Origin: Sapria himalayana
Taxonomy: Eukaryota; Streptophyta; Magnoliopsida; Malpighiales; Rafflesiaceae
Direction: 5' to 3'
Assembly (NCBI GenBank): GCA_029783825.1
Contig: JAREIK010016187.1
Coordinates: 62,001 to 126,000 of the forward strand
DNA: 64,000 bases
Shown: one piece after another, positions 1 through 12,170 of the stretch
How the letters are laid out: each line of letters opens with the position of its first letter
How positions within the stretch are numbered: position 1 is the stretch's first letter
Notes under the pieces: generated by a model
Seen by the model: only the letters and a program-made list of their open reading frames with translations
Told to the model about the DNA's origin: nothing
Databases searched by the model: none
Made by a program: the position numbers and the translations under genes

Positions 1-180
1 CATGGCCATTGCTAATGCTACAATAATCTAAAGCAAAAAAGAGACTGAATCCATAACTCACCCCTTGAGTCATGACTTTGTGTTACATATACAAAAAAAT
101 AAATTTGTGATATTCCTAAAATTTGTGAATTTCAATTTAAATTTAACACTTAATCATTTGATTATAAAAGTGCAAAACAT

Positions 181-260
181 GAGATTTAGGATTTATGGTT
201 TATGGACCATGGATATAGTTTATGGTTTACGGTTTAGGATTTAAAGTTTTGGGTTTATGG
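181..260 (+). repeat. degenerate telomere-like heptamer tract (copy 1)
   Basis: This stretch reads mostly as 7-base units related to the plant telomere repeat TTTAGGG: variants such as TTTAGGA, TTTATGG, TTTACGG and TTTTGGG follow one another. It sits immediately beside the T-rich tract (the A-tract on the minus strand). The same tract occurs at 27461-27540 and, reversed and better preserved, at 52419-52500. It is a short interstitial telomere-like relic. Confidence 0.7.
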
Positions 261-298
261 TTTTTTTTTGTTTTTTTTTGGAAAATACACACTTTATT
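261..298 (-). other. poly(A)-like tract with upstream AATAAA (minus strand)
   Basis: On the minus strand, AATAAA (293-298) is followed about 14 bases later by an A-tract interrupted by a single C (261-279). All three copies of the module keep this arrangement, including the interruption. It resembles the 3' end of a polyadenylated transcript that was reverse-transcribed into DNA. A plain A-rich tract arising by chance is the alternative. Confidence 0.45.
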
Positions 299-1551
299 TA
301 TCAGTTAGGCACACAACTTACAAGAAACTAAAAAGCTAACTAATTTAGGCCAGCCCACCAAATCATATGCAACTTAATGATTCTATGCATAAAATACATA
401 AAAAAACATAATGCCTAATAATTCCAAGAGTACGAATACAACTAAAATCACCTGGCATTGCTGGACTTCAGAGTTGGCATTGAGTCATTATGCGCACTGC
501 ATTTTTTCAATTCAGATTTGTCCAAGCCTTTCGGAGGAACCTGAATGATGCACCATATTAAAACTATGCAAATATAAGATTGTGCATGTGTGTGACATGC
601 AGCATCAAGTGTTTGCATATGTCATTACTATGAAATGGAATACATGTAAAACTGAATAGCCATAAATCCACAAGTCCATATCTACGGCACTTTGTCAATT
701 CATTCTCTCCTCTGAATTCCACATTCTTTTGCACTAATGATTCTCAAATGAGTATCTCTTGGGTTAGAATGCATACTCCTCGAGCTCCAAGAAGTGGCTG
801 TATGTTGCACCAACAAAATATCAAAAAACATGCATGCATCGCTGTGCATGTGTGATGAGGTCCATCTCATAGTCTAATTATCTACGCGTAAAACCAACCT
901 AGAATACAAGTAAAATTACAAAATGCTATAAAGTTTGGTCTTCTACTCCCAGGAGATTAGCATCGCCTAATGTGTATTTACAAAATGCATTAGTGGGCCC
1001 CACTTAGAGATACTCATGGGTCTAGTTGCCCTCATTGGATGCTACATAGAGAACAGACAAGATTGTGTGTGTGAGTATGTCATGATCCATCTCTAAAAGT
1101 ACATGGTGCATAAAAAGTTCAAAATACAAATAAGACTACAAACATAAACTACAAGTTTGATTCTTTCGTTGCCGTATGGCTGGTGTGGACTCCATTGCTT
1201 ACTGGCCCTACTTGGTGATGCTTCAGATTTTATCTTCTCTCCAATTAATCATGGATTACCCGCTACTCCTGTTGGGTGACGGTTGGGTGGCCCTCTATGC
1301 TGCCTGATAGGGCTAGTTGGACCCACTACTAGCTACTCATGGGTTTACTCCCGACCACTTTGCTCGGTCTCGTCAGTTGTCTGAATGTTATCATCCTGGC
1401 TTGCTAGTGGGGCCCTCTACAAGCTGGTGGCCCATAGTTTTGGCTGCTTCGAGGACTTGCTGGCCCCTCTTAATGCTACACCAAAATGGACAAAAATATG
1501 TGCACGTGTTTACTATGGTTCATCGCTATGTGAGTGTGCTGCAGTAGTATC

Positions 1552-4500
1552 AGGGTTTAGGAGTTTAATAATTTAATTATTTAGGTATTTTGTTGTTTAT
1601 AGGTTTTATTTAAATAATTAAATAACAAAAAAATTATTTTTATGATTTTTTTTTATTTTCACGGTTATAACCATTGAAAATATTATAATTTTTAATTTTT
1701 TTTTCAAATGTTATTACAATATTTAATTATAATAATAATAAAAATTAAATATCATGTAAATTTAATATAAATAATTTTATTGATCGATATTATAATACTG
1801 ATCATAAAATAGATTAATAAACTATTATTAATAAGATAGATATTAATTAAAATATATTTGCATAACCTAAAATGATTCAAAATCAAAGTAAAATATATTA
1901 CTAAATAATAAATTTTTATTTTTAAATTTTTGATTCTTTTTATAAGCTTATAAATTTTTTTGATGAAGATAAATTATTTAAATTATATTTGTCTCATTCA
2001 TAATTTTATTTTGCAATTAATATTTTTTTAATAATAACTAATAAATAATTAAAATGAATATTAAAATTATAATGAATACAAATAAAAATGAGATTTATGA
2101 TTAATTATTTAGGGAATACTAGTTTAATGCTTTAAGTATTTAAAAGTTTAAAAGTTTAGTTATTTAAGTGTTTAGGCATTTAGTAGTTTATATGTTTTAT
2201 TTAAATAATGATATAACAAAAAAATTATTTTTCAAATTTTTTATCAATTTTGAGGTTATAACATTTATAAATATAATAATTTTTAAATCTTTTTCAATTG
2301 TGAATACAATATTTAGTTATAATAAACTTAATAATTATATAACATGTAAATTAAAAATAAACAATTTTATTGATAGATATTAATAAACTAAATATAAATA
2401 TAAATATAATAATGATCAAAAAATAAATTAATAAACTATTATTTATTGATAGATAATTATATATATATTATAAATACTTAAACCTTTAATGATGGTTTAA
2501 ATGTTTAAGTATTTAAGGGTTTTGGGGTTTAGGAGTTTAATTATTCAAGCATTTAGGCATTTAGTAGTTTATAGGTATTATATAAACAATAAAATAACAA
2601 AAAATTTATTTTTGTGATTTTATCTCATTTTCAAAAATGATAACCTTTAAAAATATAATAATTTTTAAATTATTTTCAAATGTAAATATAATATTTAGTT
2701 ATAATAATCATTATAGTTATATATAATATAAATTCAATATAAATAATATTATTGATAAATATTCTAATAATGATCAAAAAATAAATTAATAATCTATTAT
2801 TAATAAGATATATATCAATTAAAATATAATTACAAAACCTAAAATGATTCAGATGCAAAGCAAAATATATTACTATATAATAATTTTTTGTTTTGAATTT
2901 TTTTTTCTTTTAAAAAGTTTAAGTATATTTTTTTGATGAAAAATAATTTATATAAACTATATTTGTTTAACTCACAATTTATTTAGTAATTAATATATTA
3001 TAAAAATAAACAAATAAATAATTAAAATGAATATTTAAAATTATAATGAAAAAAAATGAGATTTATTATTTATTATTTAGGGACACCGGTTTAATTTAAA
3101 TTAGATATTTCTCACTAATAATTTATTTTGTAATTAATATTTCTATAAAAATAAACTTATAAATATTTAAAATAAAAATTTAAAATTATACTGAATAAAA
3201 TTTAAAATGAGATTTATGATTTATTATTAATGTATACCAGTTTAATGGATTAAGTATTTAAAGGTTTTTTCATTTAGGATTTTTGCGATTTATGTTTTTA
3301 GGCTTTTAGTGGTTTATATGTTTTATTTAAAAAACGAAAATATAAAAAAAAATTTCTATAATTTTTCTCATTTTCATAGATTATAACCTTTGAAAATATA
3401 ATAATATTTAAATTTTTTTGAAATGTGAATACAATACTTAGTTATAATAATATTAATAATTATATATCATATAAATTCAATATAAAGAATTTTATTGATA
3501 TATATTATAATAATGATCAAAATTAAATTTATAAACTATTGATATTAAGATATATATTAATTAAAAAATAATTACAAAACCCAGATTGATTCAAAATTAT
3601 AGTAAAATATATTTCTGGATAACAATTTTTAATTTTTAAATTTTTAATTCTTTTATAAGCATATATATTTTTTAAAGTATATTTGTCGCACTCATAATTT
3701 ATTTTGTAATATATATTTCTAAAAAAATTAACTAATAAATATTTAAAATGAATATTTAAAATTATTATAAATAGAAATAAAATTCGATTTATTAATTATA
3801 AAGTAGTATATAGGGGTTTAATCATTTATGTATTTTGGTATTACTGGGTTTAGGAGTTTACTGATTTAACTATGCATGCATTTAGTGGTTTATAGGTGTT
3901 ATTTAAAAAAAATATCAAAAAATTTATTTTTCTTATTTTTTGATATTTTCAAAGGTTATAACCTTTGAAATTATAATAATTTTAAAATTTTTTTCAAAAG
4001 TGAATACAATATTTAGTTATAATAATCATTATATTTATATATCATATAAATTCAATATAAATATTTTTATTGATAAATATTCTAATAATGATCAAAGAAT
4101 AAATTAATAATCTATTATTAATAAGATAGACATCAATTTAAATATAATTACAAAACCTAAAATGATTCAGAAACAAAGCAAAATATATTACTATATAATA
4201 AATTTTTGTTTTGAATTTTTTTTCTTTTAAAAAGTTTATCTATATTTTTTTGATGAAAAATAATTATATAAATTATATTTGTCTAACTCAATTTATTCTG
4301 TAATTAATAATTATATAAAAAAATGAATTAATAATTAAAATGAAAATTTTAAATTATAATGAAAAAAATAATATTTAGATTTATTATTTATTATTTAGGG
4401 TATACTGGTTTAAAATGATTATCTATTTATGGTTTTCGAGATTTAGGAGTAATTGATTTAAGTATTTAGGTATTTAGTGGTTTATATTTTTTTAAACAAT

Positions 4501-5002
4501 GAAATTACAAAAAAAATTATTTTTGTTATTTTTTCACATTTTCAAAGGTTATAACATTTGAAGATATAATAATTTTAAAATTTTTTTAAAATGTGAATAA
4601 AATATTTAGTAATAATAATCATTATAATTAAATATAATATAAACTAATTATAAATAATTTTATTGATAGATATGATATCAATTATCAAAAAATAAATTAA
4701 AAAACTATTATTAATATGATAGATTTAAATTAAAATATAATTACAAAACCTAAACTGATTCAAAATCAATGTAAAATTTATTAATAAATAATAATTGTTT
4801 GTTTTTAAATTTTTACTTCTTTTTATAAGATTATATTTTTTTTATTAAAAGTAAATTATCAATATTATATTTGTCTAACTAATTATTTATTTTGTAATTG
4901 ATATTTATGTAAAAAATAAACTAATAAATATTTAAAATTAATATTTAAAATTATAATGAATACAAATTAAAATGAGATTTAAGATTTATTATTGCTGTAT
5001 CT
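1552..5002 (+). repeat. AT-rich ~595-bp satellite array, block 1
   Basis: Tandem monomers are in + orientation. Monomer starts (octamer block after a TATACC-like boundary) are seen near 2113, 2495, 3235, 3810 and 4405; the 2113 monomer is truncated to about 380 bp. A partial monomer of about 150 bp (3085-3240, beginning GTTTAATTTAAATTAGAT) is inserted between two full ones. The same order of variants recurs after the 2.4-kb module at 28813-32190, and reversed at 48200-51132. No genes are supported; open frames here are stop-poor stretches of low-complexity AT sequence. Confidence 0.9.
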
Positions 5003-5577
5003 GTAATTTATTTTTTGAAAATCTGTTTGTATAAACAAATATTTTTTATTTTTTAATATTTTCATCAAGTGTAGGAAAAGGAAATATTAAGAGGTCGGGG
5101 ATGCAGTAGTAGCACAATAATGGAGGTCTTGCTTACCGAACAGCAAGCTGAAATTGGAGTAGAACCTGACCCGTCTCATGATCCAACCCACTCCGGTGAA
5201 ATGAACCAAAAGAAATTTTAATATAAAATGTTTTATAATTTTATTTTCGGGTGGCTGTTTTTGGACCCATGGAACTGTTCATCATCTCTCTCTCTTCTCT
5301 CTATGCGATTTATCGCGACAATTCCATGTGCTGCATACTGTAAGATATTTATGTTGCTTTAATCTGTAACGCAAAAGCATTTTCTGGTGGATTTAGCTAG
5401 TAGTACTGAATGACTAGGAAACCACATTATTTTCGATGTTTATTTCTCATTTTTTGATTTATCATGTATGGTTGCTGAATTGTGATATTTATATTGCTTG
5501 TTTTCTATTGTTTTTGTATCTCAATATCAATACCGTGGAAGCACAATTGCCCAACAATTATATATGGTATTCAGGTT
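5003..5577 (+). repeat. 575-bp inserted module, copy A
   Basis: This less AT-rich sequence interrupts one satellite monomer, between a GCTGTATCTGTAATTT junction and ATATATGGTATTCAGG. Its second copy is at about 32190-32780, at the same place in the monomer series. It contains a short conserved reading frame (5075-5221) and a CT-rich run (about 5284-5302). The last third, about 5390-5560, is plain unique-looking sequence. I saw no terminal inverted repeats or target duplication, so its mobility class is unknown. It may be a captured gene fragment. Confidence 0.65.
5075..5221 (+). pseudogene. short conserved reading frame in 575-bp module (copy A), unrecognised
   Basis: This frame of about 48 codons follows an in-frame TAG and has no stop until TAA at 5219-5221. 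Its peptide includes the segments STIMEVLL and AEIGVEPD. The matching frame in the other copy (32276-32404) keeps AEIGVE and HDPT with no indels over about 125 bases, although many bases differ and the surrounding satellite is full of indels. I do not recognise the family. It could be an exon fragment of a host gene; no start codon or splice sites are convincing. Confidence 0.3.
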
Positions 5578-8441
5578 TAATGGATCGATTATTTAGGGGT
5601 TTTGTTGTTTAGGAGTTTAACAATTTATGTGTTTAGGCATTTAGTGGTATATAGGTTTTATCTATATAATAATTTTTTGATTTTTTTTAGATTTTGAAAG
5701 GTTATATAACCTTTAAAAATAAAATAATTTTTAAAATCTTTTGAAATGTTAATACAATGTATACTTATATTAATCTTATTAATTATATATCATATAAATT
5801 CAATATAAATAATTTTAATGATAGATATTATAATAATGATACAAAATTAAATTAATAAACTATTATTAATAATATAAATATTAATTAAAATATATTTAAA
5901 TAACAAAAATGATTCAAAATTAAATAAAAATATATTACTAAATAATAATATTTAATTTTTAATTTTTTCCATCTTTTTATAAGCTTATATTTTTTTATGA
6001 TTAAAAATAAATTATATAAATAATATCTATCTCACTCGAAATTTATTTGTAATTAATTTTTTTAAAAAATTAAAATATAAATAATTAAAATGAATATTTA
6101 AAATTATAATAAATAGAAATAAAAATGAGATTTATTATTTATTAAGTAGTATACAGCTGTTATAAAGTTTATGTATTTAGGGGTTTCATGTTTTATGAGC
6201 TACTGATTTAAGTAAGTAAACATTTAGTGGTCTATAGGGTTTATTTAAAAAAGAAATAACAAAAAATTTATTTTTTGTATTCTTTCTCATTTTTTAAGAT
6301 TATAACCATTGAAAATATAATAATATTTAAATTTTTTCAAAAGTGAATACAATATTTATTTATAATAATCATAATAATTATATATCATATAAATTCAATA
6401 TAAACAATTTTATTGATAGATATTCTAATAATTATCAAAAAATAAATTAAAAATCTATTATGAATAAGATTGATATTACTTAAAATATAATATCAAAACC
6501 TAAAATGATTCATAAGCAAAACAAAATATATCAGTAAATAATAATTATATGTTTTTAAATTTTTATTATTTTTATAAGCTTATATATTTTTTGATGAATA
6601 ATATTTTTAATGAATTATATTTTTAACTCATAATTAATTTTATAATTAATAAAAATAAAAAACTAAACAATCAAAATTAATTTTTTAAATTATAAAGAAA
6701 ACAAATAAAAATGAGATTTATTAAATATTATTTAGGGTATACCGGTTTAAAGGATTATCTATATAGGGGTATCAGGATTTTGTAGTTTAGTGATTTATGT
6801 GCTTAGACATTTAGTGGTGTATAGGGTTTATTTAAACAATGAAATAACGAAAAAAATTTATATTTTTTTATTTTTTGATATTTTCAAATGTTATAATCTT
6901 TTAAAATATAATAATTTTAAAATTTTTATCAAAAGTGAATACTATATTTAGTTATAATAATATTTATATTTATATATCATATAAATTCAATATAAACATT
7001 TTTATTGAAAAATATTCTAATAATGATCAAAAAATAAATTAATAATCAATAATAATAAGATAGATATCAATTGAAATATATTTAAAAAACCTAAAATGAT
7101 TCAGAAGCAAAACAAAGTATATTACTATATAATAATTTTTTATTTTGAAATTTTCTTTCTTTTAAAAAGTTTATCTATATTTTTTTGATGAAAAATAATT
7201 TATATTAATTATATTTGTGTAACTCTTAATTTAAATTAGATATGTATCACAAATAATTTATTTTTAATTAATATTTCTATAAAAATAAATTGATAAATAA
7301 TTAAAATAAAAATTTAAAATTATACTGAATAAAAATTAAAATGAGATTTATGATTTATAGTTTTTATTTAAAGAATGAAAAAATAAAAAATTAAATTTTT
7401 TGATTTTTTTTAATTTTTGAAAATATAATAATTTTTAATTTTATTTAAATGTTAATATAATATTTTGTTATAATATTCTTAATAATTATATATATTGTAA
7501 ACTCAATATAAATAATTTTATTAATAGATATTATAATAATGATCAATAAAAAATTAATAGACTATTATTAATAAGAATGATATAAATTAAAATATAATTG
7601 CAAAAACTAAAATGATTCAAAATAAAAATAAAATATATTACAAAATAATAAATTTTTGTTTTTAAAATTTTGCCTCTTTTTATAAGCATATATATTTTTT
7701 TTGATACAAAATAAATTATTTAAAATAGATCTGTCCCACTAATAATATATTTTGTAATTAATCTTTCTATAAAAATAAACTGATAAATAATTAAAATAAA
7801 AATTTAAAATTATACTGAATAAAAATTAAAATGAGATTTATGATTTATTATTAATGTATACCAGTTTAATTGTTCTGACATTTATGAATTGAGAGATTTA
7901 TGTTTTTAGGCATTTAGTATTTTATAGGTTTTATTTAAACAAAAAAATAACAAAAAAAATTGTAATATTTTCTCATTTTCAGAGGTTATAACCCGTGAAA
8001 ATATAATAAAATTTAAGATTTTCTGATATGTGAAAATAATATTTGTTATAATAATATTAATATTTTTATATCATATAAATTCAATATAAACAATTTTATT
8101 GATAGATATTATAATAATGATCAAAAATTAATTTTATAAACAATTAATAATAAGATAGATATTAATTAAAAAATATTTTGGAAACCCAAATTGATTTAAA
8201 ATTAAAGTAAAATATATTACTGAATAATAATTTTTAATTTTTAAATTTTACTTCTTTTATAAGCGTATATATATTTTTTGATTAAAAATAAATTATTTAA
8301 ATTATATTTGTCGCACTCATAATTTATTTTGTAATAAATATTTCTATAAAAATAAACTAATAAATAATTATAATTAAAATTTAAAATTATAATAAATAAA
8401 TAAAAAATTAGATTTTTTATTTATTAAGTATTATATAGCAG

Positions 8442-8602
8442 TTTAATGGTTTATGTATTTAGGCATTACGGGATTTAGGAGTTTACTGATTTAATTGTGT
8501 TTGCATTTAGTGTTTTATAGGTTATATTTAAAAAATAAAATAACAAAAAAATTATTTTTATTATTTTTTGATATTTTCAAAGGTTATAACCTTTGAAAAT
8601 AT
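8442..8602 (+). repeat. representative monomer head ending in a 32-bp perfect palindrome
   Basis: From the monomer start the sequence runs through the TTTANNNN octamer block to a perfect 32-bp palindrome at 8571-8602, centred on GGTTATAACC. An identical 32-bp palindrome is at 36861-36892. Others are at 3947-3970 (24 bp), 48112-48137 (26 bp, inverted block) and 57990-58017 (28 bp, inverted block). Most other monomers carry slightly imperfect versions at the same position, about 135-145 bp after the monomer start. Confidence 0.85.
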
Positions 8603-11572
8603 AATGATTTTTAATTCTTTTTCAAAAGTGAATTCAATATTTAGTTATAATAATAATTATATTTATATATCATATAAATTCATTATAAAAAATTTTATTG
8701 ATAAATATTCTAATAATTATCAAAAAATAAAATAATAATCCATTATTAATATGATAGATATCAATTAAAATATATAATTACAAAACAAAAAATGATTAAG
8801 AAACAAAGCAAAATATATTACTATATAATAATTTTTTGTTTTGAAATTCTTTTTTCATTTTAAAAGTTTATCTATATTTTTTTGATGAAAAATAATTTAT
8901 TTAAATTATATTTGTCTAACTCATAATTTATTTTGTAATTAATATTTATATAAAAATAAACAAATAAATATTAAAATGAATATTTAAAATTATAATGAAA
9001 AAAAATGATATTTATTCTTTATTATTTAAGGTAAACCGGTTTAATTTAAATTATATCTGTCTTACTAATAATTTATTTTGTAATTAATATTTCTAAAAAG
9101 ATAAACTATTAAATAATTAAAATAAAAATTTATAATTATACTGAATAAAAATTAAAATGAGATTTATGAATTATTATTAATGTATACCAGTTTAATAGTT
9201 TAAGTATTTAGAGGTTGTATCGTTTAGAAGTTAAGTAATTTATGTTTTTTGGCATTTAGTGGTTTATAGGTTCTATTTAAACAATGAAATAACAATAAAA
9301 TTATTTTTGATATTTTTTCACATTTTCAATGGTTATAACATATGAAAATATAATAATTTTTAATTTTTTTTCAAATGTAAATATAATTATAAGTTATAAT
9401 AATCTTAATAATTATAAGTCATTTAAATTCAATATAAATAATTACAGTGCTTGATATTATAATAATGATCAAAAAAAATTTAATAAACTATTAATAATAA
9501 GATAGATATTATTTAAATTATATTTGCGAAATCTAAATTTATTCAAAATCAAAGTAAAATATATTACTAAATAATAATTTATTTTAATGTTTTGCTTTTT
9601 TTATAAGTTTATATTTTTGTTTTTATAAATAAATTATTTAAATTATATTTGTCTTACTCATAATTTATTAAGTAATTTATAATAATATAATAATAAACTA
9701 ATAAATAATTAAAATGAATATTTAAAATTATAATGAATACAAATAAAATTGAGATTTATTATTTATTATTCAGGATATACTAGTTTAATTGTTTAAGTAT
9801 TTTGGTGTTTTCTGGTTTAGGAGTTTAGTGATTTAATTGTTTAGAACTTTAGTGATTTATAGTTTTTATTTAAAGAATGAAAAAACAAAAAATTTAATTT
9901 TTAGATTTTTTTTAATTTTTGAAGGTTATAACCTTTGAAAATATAATAATTTTTAATTTTTTTTAAATGTGAATATAATATTTAGTAATAATAATCTTAA
10001 TAATTATATATAATGTGAACTCAATATAAATAATTTTATTGATAGATATTATAATAATGATCAATAAATAAATTAATAAACTAGTATTTATAAGAAAGAT
10101 AAATATTGAAATATAATTGTAAAATCTAAAATGATTCAAAATCAAAATAAGATATATTACTAAATAATAATTATTTATTTCTAAAAATTTGCCTTTTTTA
10201 TAAGCAATTTTTTAATGAAAAATAAATTATTTAAACTTTATATGTCGCACTAATAATTTATTTTGTAATTAATATTTCTATAAAAATAAATTGATAAATA
10301 ATTAAAATGAATATTTATAATTATAATGAATACTAATAAAAATTAGATTTATGATTTATTTTTTGGACTATACTAATTTAATGTTTGAAGTATTTATGGG
10401 CTTCGGGGTTTAGTAGTTTAGTCATTTTAAAATTTAGTCATTTAGTGGTTTATAGGTTTTATATAAAAAATAAAATACCAAAAAAATTATTTTTATTATT
10501 TTTTTTTCATTTTTGAATGTTATAACCTTTGAAAATATAATAATTTATAATTTTTTTTGAAAAGTGAATATAATATGAAGTTATAATAATCATAATAATT
10601 ATATATCATATAAATTCAATTTAAACTATTTTATTGATATATATTATAATAATGATTATATAAAAGTAATAAACAATTATTAATTAGATAAATTTTGTTT
10701 AAAATATATTTTATAAAACCTAAAATATTTCAAAATCAAAGTGAAATATTTTACGAAATATTAATTTTAAATTTTAAATATTTGTAATCATTAATAAGCC
10801 TATATATTTTTTGATGAAAAATAAAATATTTAAATTATATTTGTCTCACTAATAATTTATTTTTTAATTTATATTTCTATAAAATTAATCTAATAAATAA
10901 TTAAAATGTATATTTAAAATTATAATGAATACTAATAAAAATGAGATTTATGATTTATTATTTAGGGTATAACTATTTAATTGTTTAAGTTTTTTGTGGT
11001 TTTGGGGTTAATGAGTTTATTGATTTATATGTATACACATTTAGGTGTTTATAGGTTTGATTTAATCAATGAAATAACAAAAAATTTATTTTTTTGAATT
11101 TTCGTGATTTTCAAATGTTATAACCATTAAAAATATATTAATTTTTTAATTGTTCTAAAATATGAATGCAATACTTAGTTATAATAATCTTAAAAATTAT
11201 ATTTGTTGTATATTCAATATAAAAAAATTTATTAATATATATTATTATAATAATCAAAAAATAAAATAATAAACTATTATTAATAAGATAGATATTAATT
11301 AAAATATATTTGTTGAACCCAAAATAATTCAAAATCAAAGTAAATTATATTACTAAATAAAATTTTAAATTTTTGAAATTTTGTTTATTTTTATAAGCTT
11401 ATTTTTTTTAAGAAAAAATAATTTATTTAAATTATATATGTCTCACTCATTATTTAATTTGTAAATAATATATCTATAAAAATAAATTAAAAAATAATTA
11501 AAATGAATATCTAAAATTATAATGAATACAAATAAAAATGAGATTTATTATTTATTATTTAGGTTATATATG

Positions 11573-12170
11573 TTTAATGGTTTAAGTATTTAGGGGATTT
11601 TGGTGTTTAGGAGCCTAGAGATTTAAGTGTTTAGGCATTTAGTGGTTTATAAGTTTTATTTAAATAATAAAAAAATTATTTTTCTGATTTCTTATCATTT
11701 TTGAAGGTTATAACCTTTGAAAATATAATTATTTTTAAATTTATTTCAGATGTAAATATAATATTTTGTTATAATAATCTTAATAATTATAAGACATTTA
11801 AATTGAATATTAGTAATTTTATTGTCAGATATTATAAAAATCATCAAATAATACTTTAATAAACTTTTATTAATAAGATTGATAGCAATTAAAATATAAT
11901 TGCAAGACCTATATATAATGATTTAAAATCAAATTAAAATATATTACTAAATAATACTTTTTTATTTTTAAATGTTTAATTCTTTTTATAAGCTTATATT
12001 TTTTTTGATTGAAAATAAATTATTAAAATTATATTTGTCTAACACATTATTTATTTTGTAATTAATATTTCTATAAAAAATAAACTAATAAATAATTAAA
12101 ATGAAGATTTAAAATTATAATGAATACAAATTAAAATGAGATTTATGATTTATTATATGTGGTATACCAG
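11573..12170 (+). repeat. representative 598-bp satellite monomer
   Basis: This monomer is typical and easy to delimit: it runs from one TTTAATGG boundary to the next. In order it has eleven or so octamers of the form TTTANNNN (about 11573-11664, including TTTAGGGG and TTTAAGTG), then a TTTTATTTAAA segment, an AT-rich spacer, the dyad around 11703-11722, and about 430 bp of AT-rich sequence. The latter contains the diagnostic pieces TGATTTAAAATCAAA, TTATAAGCTTATA and TTTGTAATTAATATTTCTA. It ends with heptamers (TTTATGA, TTTATTA). Neighbouring monomers measure about 590 and 596 bp between equivalent points. Confidence 0.85.

Larger units (their letters stand above)
1..1551 (-). repeat. 2.4-kb dispersed module, copy 1 (truncated by window start)
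   Basis: This non-satellite sequence of moderate GC matches 27280-28812 almost base for base and is inverted relative to the copy at 51133-53490. Only the part from the equivalent of 27280 onward lies in the window. I give the minus strand because AATAAA (293-298 read in reverse) followed by an A-tract (261-279) gives it transcript polarity in that direction. Next to the tract lies a telomere-like stretch (181-260). It ends at the satellite around GCAGTAGTAT (1541-1550). A frame of about 75 codons at 1157-1384 resembles frames in the other copies but has a TGA at 1277-1279. I recognise no protein family. It could be a retrocopy of a transcript, a non-autonomous element, or a captured genic fragment. 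Confidence 0.75.

Noticed and set aside
181..260. True telomere or chromosome end
   Set aside because: The heptamers are few, diverged and embedded between non-telomeric sequences in all three copies.
1317..1576. Open frames at 1317-1547 and 1385-1576
   Set aside because: They begin at TTG or mid-sequence, are not kept in the other two copies of the module, and overlap each other in different frames.
2168..2383. Small + strand frames in the satellite (also 23279-23518 and 31114-31323), with similar peptides
   Set aside because: They lie at the same monomer position and are near-identical only because the monomers are. They start at non-ATG codons, are rich in F, I, N, K and Y from AT bias, and are absent or broken in most monomers.
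5003..5577. Helitron or other rolling-circle element
   Set aside because: A CTAG occurs inside the module, but there is no TC start, no 3' hairpin before a CTRR end and no A/T insertion site that fits both copies.
9963..10145. Recurring 60-70 residue hydrophobic frames on the minus strand (2676, 9963, 11138, 18525, 44272) and on + in the inverted block (46906, 47433)
   Set aside because: The strand flips with the monomer orientation, as expected of a stop-poor stretch of the repeat. Most monomers interrupt the frame; no start context or domain is seen.
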